Assembly (NCBI GenBank): GCA_032871835.1
Contig: CM065301.1
Coordinates: forward strand, 12,975,291-13,039,290
Origin: Dipteronia dyeriana
Taxonomy: Eukaryota; Streptophyta; Magnoliopsida; Sapindales; Sapindaceae
Direction: 5' to 3'
Length of the DNA stretch: 64,000 nucleotides
Below the pieces are notes generated by a model. The model saw nothing but the letters and a program-made list of their open reading frames with translations, had not been told where the DNA came from and ran no database searches. The translations under genes and the position numbers were made by a program. This document shows, in pieces, positions 55,141 to 64,000 of the stretch (position 1 is the first letter of the stretch; every line of letters begins with the position of its first letter).

Positions 55141-58100
55141 TCAAAAGTTTGAGAAATGATGATTTTGCGAGGTTTGAACCATTTGCAAATCTGTGGTTGT
55201 TTGGCATGAGTTATCCTCACTCAACAAGCTCCTGCATATATATGCCAAGATTTATGATCAACACATTCATATTGTTATTAGACATTAATGGTAATACTGA
55301 TTAATAATAATTGAAGTAACAAAAATGACATATTTGAGATCTTACTGATCTCGTGGACGAGATGCCCAAAGAGAACTAAGTGCTCGTAATCGTCCATAAT
55401 ACTCTCCGATCACCAGAAAACACCGTGCTGCTTGTCGGACTGTCAATATCCGTCGCAATTGGTGAAGTGTTTGCTGTCTTAAATTATCAGCCTATGGACA
55501 TATAACAAAATTAATTCACGAAACCATGCTAATATTTTTCATTAATCAAAGAAAAATAAAATTAAAAAAATAGTTACCAGAAGCGGCAACAACCATATAG
55601 AAACCATAAATTTGGACCACTCCAATCATACATTAAAAAATTATTAAATTTTAATTTCTATAAAATAAAATATTCATTAAAAAAATAATTTTGAAAGGTG
55701 TAGCTAGGGTTTTCATTTCAACCTATATCGTTTTCAAACCACCACATTGATGGAAACTCTTTTAGATGAAAAACCCACATCAAACTTCAAACCCTAGTAG
55801 TAATGGGCTTCTAAATTAGCACCAAAGCAATGCATAGTCACCACCAAAATTAATTACACCAATATTTTTGGAAAAAGGGCCTATCAACCGTACACGTGGC
55901 AAACATGTAGTGGAGATTATCTACTATGTTGAATAAATTAAAAGTAAAAATCATGTCTCAACGTTGACCGACGTATGAAAGTGACTGCCTATCAGAAAAA
56001 AAAACATTGGACGGTCATATAAAAAATCCATGATCATCAAGACCTTCTAAAGGGTAGATATTTATTCAAAACAAAAATCATGAAAGGCCAGATAATTGTA
56101 ATCCGAAGGTTAGGAATTAAATTAAAAATCTTATTGACTAAAATAATTTGAAAATTTTAATTAAGGCCCAAAAGTCAAATAACATGTTAAAATCAAGATG
56201 ATGTAAGAAAATATAAGCCAACGGGTCCCTTTGGCTTCCAATTGTAATAAAGAATTGCGGCGCAAAACAATAGGGCAGTTTGTGAAGAATAAATAGAAAT
56301 ATATAATAGTTTATACTATTTTTTTAACTTATTCAAAAAAAAAATATAGTTTAACTGATGTGACATTGACAATTAGCTTATAAACAAACAAATTAAATAG
56401 ATTTATAATGGTAGTGTGTAATACTAAGCAGAAGAAATCTATGAAAAATATTAGTCTATAAATTGTCGGGAATAAAAAAAAAGAATATAACTAAATAATT
56501 TACCCAAAAATTACTTTTCATTTGGATAATTAAAGTGTTAAAACCAGCATGTATGGAAAAAAAATGAGGAAATCCTAATCAGCCAACTACTTGAAAAAGA
56601 TGATGAGACAAGTGGGATATATATAGGTCAAAATACAATCTAGAATTTTGAATAATTACAAGGTCTAACATTAATTGACAATTGACATCCATGTAATGTT
56701 AATTAAGGCACACCTAATTACCTACTAACCTACTATACCAATTATATTTATATAATGATTAAAAGAAATAAGATCCCAAGGAAGCTTTTTGATAAATCAT
56801 CTGATTGAAGTAGACACATATGTGTCACCTGAGCCATCATATATATTTCGGCCAGTAAATATCGTTACCTTATCCAAAATATCCCTAATATTTTTTATAT
56901 TTTAAGAATTAAGAGATTGATAACAAATTTTTTTTGAGGATATTGTCTTTTAAAATTTTGGACACTCCATAGTCACAGTCTCCAAAACCAATATTTACTG
57001 CATCGATTTCGTTATATCAATAGATCATTTTGAAGCACTAGAATAGCTTAATTTAGAAAACAAGAGGTTCTCTAACTATTTTTAGACCTATTTTTATTAT
57101 CTATAATATTATGAATATGTCGGAAGGTGACACAAACTTAAGATATTATCAAACTGTACCCTTTAGTATCACTCTAAGCACTTTGCATGGCACGGTACTG
57201 TCTAGTACCTATTAATATTACTATACATACACGCCGGTGCAAATATTATTGGAGGGGTGAGATTTAAGAAAGAATACCTGGCGAACAAAGCCTTCAAGAT
57301 TGGCTAGCTTGCTCAAAGCAACGGCCATTTGTTGCATACCATCGATTGGACCGGCAGCGATGGTTTCAACCAGAGACTGTTGGAGCTGTTCAAAGCCTTG
57401 GGTCAGTGCCTCTTCTGCCTGCTGTGATGAATGTTGCAGGCTGCATATGCCCATCACTTGCTGCTCCGTTAATGGGTCTAATTGTGTTATCAACATCTGA
57501 TAAATAATAATAATTAAAAAAATAACATACATTATAAGTTGTTTTAACATTATGCCAAATGGATTAATTCTTGGATACAAGTTGACATGGACGACGTAGT
57601 GAGAAATTTAGACCTTGATAAGCTCAGAGGGCCTGAAACCGCCCATCCATAGGAAGCAACGTTCCGCGGCAGTAGTCCACATTCCATTGATAAGGTGGAA
57701 AACATCTGATTTTGCAGCCACACCCTTCAGCCGGAAAATATCATCATAATGTGAAATGTAGCCGTCCACGATGATCCTAAGATCACCGTCCTGTAAATGA
57801 GCATTCAATCCTGTCCGGAGCTCCGACATGTGCCGGTGATCATCTTCTAACCATCTTGCATATTCCATGTCAAATATCGCAGCCCCTAACATTAATATGA
57901 CAAAATATAAAGGATCATATTAACATATATCTATGATATCGTGGCAACACAAATGGGAGTGTCATATAACTCATGACTTGGTCTAGAAAAAATTGGACCT
58001 GATCACCAAGTGTATTTCTAATTTCATTGTATATATATATATTATATATATATATATATGATATGGTATGATGGACCACAAAAATAAAGTACATTGTTTT

Positions 58101-61012
58101 ATGAGAATGTACATTTATCTTAAAGTGGAAAAGTTGTTACATAGTATCAATAATGCATTGGTTTACCATATTGAATTATTGCTTTTATGTTTTGAAAAGG
58201 CCAAACAGTTAAATCTTTATGACTTTATTACTTTTTATAAATTACAGGAAAATCTTGGTTATTTTAATTATTCTAAATTCTTATGAGAAATTGAAGCAAA
58301 GAATTCAGGCAGAGAAATTGGTCAAATCTGGAAAAGTTGGCCAAATTGATGATATCTATAGCTTGTAATGTGTGCCAAATTTGACTAAACAATTCAATAA
58401 TTAGAAAAAAATTATGGGGAAAAAATGATCACATTTAACTATGTGGGTCAATATTCAGCATGGGAAATCTGCGCCCAAGTAATCATTTTTTATGGTACAA
58501 AATCTATAAGCTATTTTTAAAAAAAAGAAAAAAAAAATCTATGACTTAATCAACATTGAATTTCATAATGAAGGGGTATTCTGGTAAATAGCTTACCAGA
58601 GCTGATGTTTCCACCTGCACCACCACAGCCTCCTAAGAACAGTCCCTATTAATAAAAAGACAAAAGAACCCTTAATCAGATATGAGATTGATTAATTAAC
58701 AAAATTTAACTTTTTTCTTTCAATGTTTAATTATAATTTTGTTTGGAATTAAATGGTAAAACCTGAGAGCGTGCCCTTTGAAGCTCTTGTTCTAACTGAG
58801 AGAGCTTTATTCTACTAGATTCCAACTGCTGCACATAAGCCTGTTTATGAACAGACAAAGAAGCATCGATAGAGTTGTTGACCACACCCAAAAAATACTA
58901 CAAAAATACAAAATTACAACAAACAAAAAAACATATATATATATTTCTTAATTAATAGTTAACCTTTTTTCTTAGGCGGCTCTTTCTTGCAGCTTCTCTG
59001 TTTTGAGCTAAACGTCTCAATGTCTAAAAATAATTAATCAGCTCAACATTTTGAGTGCAAAAATTAAGGGAAAAAAATAATGGATATTCTTACAGAAATA
59101 ATAAAAGGATTTTTTTTTTTATATACCTTAGCATCGAGAGGTTTCTCTGAGGTTGAACCAGCTCCCTTTCTCTGCAACATTTTGAAAATTATATAAAACT
59201 TATTGTTAATGTCTATTATTGTGAAGAAAATGAGACTATTTTGTGTTTGATGGCTGAGAAACTAGAGGAAAATAACAAAAGGAATATGGAAACGTAACAA
59301 AAATGCAAGAAAAGGAGGGCTTAGAAAATGTACTGGCTTGAGAGAAATTAAAATAAGGAAGGAAATGGAAATAAAGAGTTTATATAATTATTTAAAAAAG
59401 AAAATAGAATGAAACCATTAATAGAGATTTGTGAGGCAGATGTGTATCCTGTAGTTGAAACAAGTAATTATCATTTTGTGGCATGGTTTTTTTTGGTGGT
59501 TTGTGTGACAAAAATGGTGTTGTTTGTACTTTGTAGTTCCAAAACAGATTTTCAAAGCCTAAAAAACGAGAAGTTTATCTACTTGTTATAGGGATTGAGT
59601 AAAGGAATAAGCCCTTTATTTATTAAAAAGTATAATAATGTGAAACAAACACACACACAAAAGTACTCAATAATGTGTACTCTCTCTTTCTCTATCTTCA
59701 TGTCAGGGAAATTGTTCAGAAAATCCTTGAAAATCAGAAAAACTGAGAAGGGTTTGATTCTGTGGGATTGTTGGGATCCGTGCTTTTGAATTTTTAAAGA
59801 TTTTACAAGGTGGGAGAGAGAGATCAAAACAATAAAGATACCAACTTTTTCCAGAGTTGTTGGATTAGTAGTACTGGAAGAGTAGCTAAATATTGAGCAG
59901 TTTAATTAAGTACCTTTTCTTGGGGTGGTGGTTTGGGTTGATTCTGTGATATTAATGGTCCTGTTCTTGAGTTGTCATTAGCCATTATCTCTATCTGCTG
60001 CTGCTGCTGCTGTTGCTGTTGACTCTGCTGGAAGTGCTTCTGGTCAAAAGAAGCCTGATATTGAAGATGATGATCTGAAGAAGATGGTTTTTTACTAATA
60101 GGAGATTCAGGCTCAAGTTGCCCTTCAATTTTGCTTGAATTAAGTGTGTTGAGAGCTGATGATCCTGAGTCTGTACTTTCTTCACCTGACCTTGAACTTC
60201 CCTGGATTATTAATTAATTAACAAATTACCCCATCAATGGCTTTCCAAACAATAATCAACTTAATAATTATTAAACACGTTCCTTTTTCAACCATTTTTA
60301 CATAAGTGAAGAAAAGAAATGGTCAAATAAAGAGAAATTACTCCTGGCCAAGAAGGGAACATGTCCAGAGTTGCTGCTGGTCTGCCTGCTACTGTTGTAA
60401 ATAAAGCTGTCAAGAATCACCCAAGCAAAATCTCAAGACTCAGAGAGAGAGAGAGAGAAGATCAGATCAACAAAAACAAAACAAAACAAAAAACTGAAAA
60501 GGGATAGGAACCTAATCTGGCTTTTTTGTGTATGCAGTTATGGAGTCAGTAAAGCGTATCATGTGACAGGTCAGTTATTTCTAAGTTTGTATCTTCACAC
60601 CATTCAACTCTCTTGCCTCAGAATCATTACTCTACTGGAAATGGTAACTCTCTCAAGTCTCAAACGTCACAAAAAGCAAGGAAAAATGGTAATCATACAT
60701 ACATGCTTTTGCTTCATCATTTCTAATCTTAACACCTTGCAGCACTATTGCTTCTTCCAGCTCTCCAAAATCAAAAGCAGATCCTTCTTGATTACTGGGC
60801 ACACACAAAAATGACATGTCAGTTTTTGAACAAAAACAAAATCAAAATCAAAGTATGTTAAAAGCATACATGAAACTGGTATGATGTGTGTTGATCCCAT
60901 GAAGAGTAGTGGCATAAGGAAGATGGTGATGAAGAAGAAGATGATGATGATGATGATTTGATGGAGGACCTGAGTCTGATAAACCAGTCTCTCCAATTCT
61001 CTGGTTCGCCAT
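55141..61012 (-). CDS. TGA9: TGA-class bZIP transcription factor, TGA9-type
   Basis: Twelve coding exons, in order of translation: 61012-60870, 60794-60703, 60391-60342, 60201-59914, 59171-59127, 59023-58964, 58840-58763, 58645-58597, 57885-57614, 57496-57278, 55491-55346 and 55231-55141. All are GT-AG and in phase, giving 510 residues. Visible: a His-rich N-terminus, GELEEAIVLQGVK (about 58-70), a Gln run (9 Q, about 156-164), the basic region TLRRLAQNREAARKSRLRKK at 207-226 (N214-x7-R222), a leucine zipper to about 252, and a DOG1 domain from about 275 (MEYARWLEDDHRHMSELR). The C-terminus is SCQTTTDLQMVQ...HFSNF. TGA factors bind TGACG (as-1) DNA as dimers in the nucleus and can contact NPR1-type or ROXY glutaredoxin partners; Arabidopsis TGA9 acts in anther development. 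An in-frame stop after RPRDQ is removed by splicing at GTAAGA to the last exon. The start is fixed by an upstream in-frame stop. Cys377 is discussed separately. Confidence 0.93.
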
Positions 61013-61019
61013 GCAATTC

Positions 61020-61040
61020 TTAGACCATTCTCATCATCAT
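61020..61040 (-). promoter_or_regulatory. Short upstream ORF before the TGA9-type start codon
   Basis: On the minus strand, three consecutive ATG codons open a six-codon frame ending in TAA, seven bases before the main ATG at 61012. If it lies in the mature leader it could lower translation of the main frame. The transcription start is not known. Confidence 0.4.
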
Positions 61041-61905
61041 CTTTAATTCTTCAAGAAGATGTATAGAAACTGATGAAAAACTAAAACAAAACGAAAACAT
61101 GTTGATGTAGCTAGCTAGAGAAAAAACAAAAAACTTGCAACTACTAGTATTTGGAGCAAAAAGAGAGAGACGATTGAACTCACAAAGATAAAGAAGATCG
61201 ATGAAAGCAAAACGCTTTATTTCGTGTCAAAAGTTAAAAAAAAAATTCTATCTAATAAGCTGATCGATGAGGTCTTTTTCTCAGATATATCTTCTTCCTC
61301 TTATAGTAGTACTGGAGTTGGTGGTGGCAACTTTTGATCTTTCATGGATGTCTCTATCTCTTGCGCTTTCGATCTCTCAGTCTCTCTTCACTACTACTTC
61401 TCTATGAAGAAACCTGTTATGTTGTGTTTTTAGGACTTTGGCTTTTGTTTTTTAAACTGATCATCATAAATCAATCTCATGCTACTTACTACATACAACA
61501 GACAAAATCTTGTCCTTGCTTCGAGGCCTGTCTCAGGCCTCTGTGACTGTGGGGTTTCAAAATAATTAAAATTATAAAACTAAAAAATATATATATTGAA
61601 AATTAGATAATGTACCCAAAAAAAATGAGGTGGGGTCTTTTGCAGGAACCCACTAGAATCACTGACTCCTACTCCACCCTCTCTCTCTCTCTCATATAAC
61701 CGCCTGTGTTTTCTCATTGGTCCATTTTTTGGAAATGCAGGATACTTGTTGCAGAAGAAAATTAATAAATAAATAACAATAAATAAGTATATAGCAAGAG
61801 ACAAGGTGTTTTTTTTATTAAATAAATAAAGTTGTAAAGGATTTTTGTATCATCTTTTTTATAAAACAAAAGGGGAGGGTTGAGTTTACTTTTGATAACT
61901 ATTCT
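61041..61905. other. Upstream region of the TGA9-type gene
   Basis: AT-rich with CT-rich patches (61340-61400 and 61676-61695) typical of plant leaders and core promoters. On the minus strand TTATATGAGAG at about 61693-61703 is a weak TATA candidate. No other gene is seen. A 5'-UTR intron cannot be excluded. Confidence 0.4.
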
Positions 61906-61906
61906 C

Positions 61907-62425
61907 CGTTTGATGCACGTGATTGGATTGGACTATTTTTTGAGATAGGATGAGATGAGATTAAGATGAGACTGGGATTAGATTAGATTAAATTAATATT
62001 ATACTGTATTTAGAAAAACATGAAACTAGACAGAATCAATATTATATTTTGTTTGGTGAAACCTAGGATTAGACTAAATATAATAATATTTTAAATTTGA
62101 AAAATAAAATATTAAAATATGTATTTAAAGAATAAATATTTTAATTTTTATATTATTAACTAAATTATTTTTAATTATAATAATTTCAAAGGTATCAATA
62201 TGTTAGAAGGTTAAAATGTTTTGTCTAAATGGATGGGAACCATAGTAAAATAGTCATGAGATTAATAAAGATAGGTGGGGAGATGTGTTTATTTAATCTC
62301 ATAAACATGAGATTATTTTGCTTTTTGGACTAGTTGTCATGTCCTCCAAACGTGCACCAAACACCAGATTGGGATTAAAATTATCCGATCTCAATCCAAT
62401 CCGGTGTGCCAAACAGGGTCCTAGG
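61907..62425. mobile_element. MITE upstream of the TGA9-type gene
   Basis: The left end CCGTTTGATGCACGTGATTGGATTGGA and the reversed right end CCTGTTTGGCACACCGGATTGGATTGA match over about 27 bases. The interior has GGATTAGATTAG-type words and no coding potential. Ends with CCTGTTTGG are frequent in plant hAT-type MITEs. The left arm carries a CACGTG G-box core at about 61916-61921. About 520 bp. Confidence 0.65.
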
Positions 62426-63658
62426 GTCATCTAATCTAACAGAGGAGGAGGAGGGTTGTTTTGTTTTTTAAGTATTAATTTGGTGATACACCATTTCAAC
62501 CACAACATTATGGTATAATAATGATAATCTACGAGCCAAAAAAAAAACCCCACATGAATATTTAATCTTTGGTTTTGAGATGGATTTGTTTGGTATTATC
62601 ACCTTTGTTGATGGGTCAACATCCCTTCCCTGTCATCACCTAAAACCATGCCACATCAAGATTCCTTTCCATTAATAGAATTTTGGTTCTTTCAACTCTC
62701 AACCTATAATGTTAATTATAGAATAACTTTCACTTCAGTTTTCTCATTAACATCTTAATTTTCCATATTAGTTTTTGCTTTATTTCTTGTCAACTTTCCC
62801 AACAAAAAAACTAACTACCCTTAATTATTGGGTCTTACTTAAATTATAGCAATTTTTTTTATAAAAATTATTTTATATACATAAAATATGAGGTGCTTTA
62901 ACTCAAACGTGAAATATTATTAGACTCAATAAACCTTATTCACCATCAAAATAGATTTGACGGTGGTGTTATAACAATTGTTTTATATGATTGATCATTT
63001 TTAAATATAAAGTCATAAATTTTTTAAATTTTGTCCTTTTTATAGCTTATATACAAAAAAAAAATTGCTACAAGATATCAATCCATACACAAAAGTCCCT
63101 ATATCTATTATATATGTATAATAACAACATTATTGAGATTCATACTATATTTACATATATACACAGAGGGAGGAGTGAGGAGGGAGGAAGAGAGTTTTTG
63201 GTAATGGACCCATAATTTTTTTGATAGATATATTAAATGTTTATGTTGATCTAGCTACTATTTTTTGTAGGTAATATTCTTCCTACCCATTATTCCTCAA
63301 TGACTGGCCAAAAAATAAATAGGAATTGGCTCAAATAGTGAATCAGAATCGGTTGATGGATTATATATATATATATATTAGTCCATTCTAGATATGCTTT
63401 GGTTCCCAATCACCCTTACAACATCTTCTTCATATTTTTAGGAGCCCTTTTCAGGTTTTAGATAGATATTCCATGGATCTCTTGTTTCCTCCAAAATCTA
63501 CTATATATTGTTAATTTATACCTATTTCTTTTACTTCTCTCTCTATATAAAGGTGATCGGTCTATATCAAATCCTTGTATTAAACTAGTTGTTTGTCATT
63601 CAAACACGAAACTACGGTACATTTGACGGTTTAAACTTATACATTAGGTACAAATTGT

Positions 63659-63697
<39 letters not shown>
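62426..63697. other. AT-rich intergenic DNA
   Basis: No gene. It holds a G/A-rich patch at 63163-63193 (GGAGGGAGGAGTGAGGAGG) and a (TA)n tract at 63662-63698. Confidence 0.5.
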
Positions 63698-63700
<3 letters not shown>

Positions 63701-63703
63701 ATA

Positions 63704-63841
63704 TGGGATTCCGTACGAATTTTCATGTATGATCATTGATTATTGATGAATTTTTTTTTACACCGATTATCATCTCTGATAATCAATGAATCCCTAATAA
63801 TCAGTGATCTCGTATAAAAAATTTGTATGAAATCCTCGTAC
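63704..63841. mobile_element. 138-bp hairpin MITE with 6-bp flanking direct repeat
   Basis: The two halves are inverted copies: the left has GGATTCCGTACGAATTTTCATGTATGATCA-TGATTATT, and the reversed right has GGATTTCATACAAATTTTTTATACGAGATCACTGATTATT. A second inner inverted pair (GATTATCATCTCTGATAATC) sits at the centre. TTGATA flanks both sides (63698-63703 and 63842-63847), a plausible target duplication. Transcribed, it would fold into a long imperfect hairpin. Confidence 0.6.
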
Positions 63842-64000
63842 TTGATAATTTATATATATACCACGTGCCATTGTGCAAATTGAATTTGAAATATTGTAAG
63901 ACTGAATGACATGTTTTTCAGTCATGTTTTTACCACCTTGTCAATTTGAAGGGTTGTAACTCCTTGATTAAGTTGATTAAAATATATCACCGTCCAATAT

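Noticed and set aside
55342..55344. Premature stop truncating the TGA9-type gene
   Set aside because: The stop lies inside a strong GTAAGA donor. Splicing to 55231 restores the exact conserved C-terminus.
57497..57580. Methionine-rich hydrophobic extension at the start of the 57.5-kb open frame (possible membrane segment)
   Set aside because: It is intron sequence. The exon starts at 57496 in phase with the preceding FRPSELIK exon.
59991..60185. Minus-strand open frame MKKVQTQDHQ...
   Set aside because: It is a shifted reading of the TGA9 exon 59914-60201. The correct frame contains the Ser-rich and poly-Gln sequence.
1..64000. CRISPR arrays, bacterial operons, rRNA genes, canonical plant microRNA sequences
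   Set aside because: None seen. Repeats present are tandem, dispersed or inverted in eukaryotic style, and no common plant microRNA mature sequence was recognised by eye.

Overview
This is nuclear DNA from a flowering plant, most likely a eudicot. It is AT-rich, has many short exons with GT-AG introns, simple (TA)n/(CT)n tracts and plant-type transposons. Two of its genes resemble well-known plant proteins (a TGA9-type bZIP factor and an AREB3/EEL-type bZIP factor). I cannot name the species from sequence alone.

Layout. 1.2-15.4 kb: a tandem duplication of an ABA-type (group A) bZIP gene. Copy 1 (coding 3043-4903) is intact. Copy 2 (13443-15106) has lost the part encoding its three phosphorylation motifs and carries a 14-bp tandem duplication that shifts the frame, but it keeps a continuous downstream frame for a bZIP-only mini-protein. 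Between the copies lie transposon fossils, including a decayed Ty3/gypsy integrase. 15.9-18.9 kb: two neighbouring elements with long terminal inverted repeats. 19.1-30.4 kb: a large 14-coding-exon gene for a 1254-residue nuclear protein related to Arabidopsis At4g29790/At2g19390, proposed plant ADA3-like SAGA subunits. Its first coding intron holds a young, small LTR element in antisense orientation with heat-shock-element-like motifs upstream of its TATA box. Another intron holds a decayed TRIM-like element. 30.4-36.1 kb: intergenic DNA with MITEs and LTR-like segments, plus a short relic also found at the left end of the window. 36.1-52.3 kb: three dead LINE (L1 with RNase H) copies, one minus, one plus and one short minus, separated by AT-rich DNA. 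55.1-61.0 kb: a 12-coding-exon TGA9-type gene on the minus strand, encoding 510 residues. 61.0-64.0 kb: its upstream region, with two MITE-like elements.

How the genes relate. All three host genes are transcriptional regulators: ABA-responsive bZIP, chromatin co-activator subunit and TGA bZIP. Nothing suggests a shared operon-like function; the neighbourhood looks like ordinary plant gene order opened up by transposons. The most interesting points are the mini-bZIP potential of copy 2, a 30-bp tandem duplication over a splice donor in copy 1, and the LTR promoter that points antisense at the first coding exon of the ADA3-like gene.

Limits: exon boundaries come from GT-AG sites, phase and recalled family proteins, not from transcripts. 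Transcript ends are approximate.
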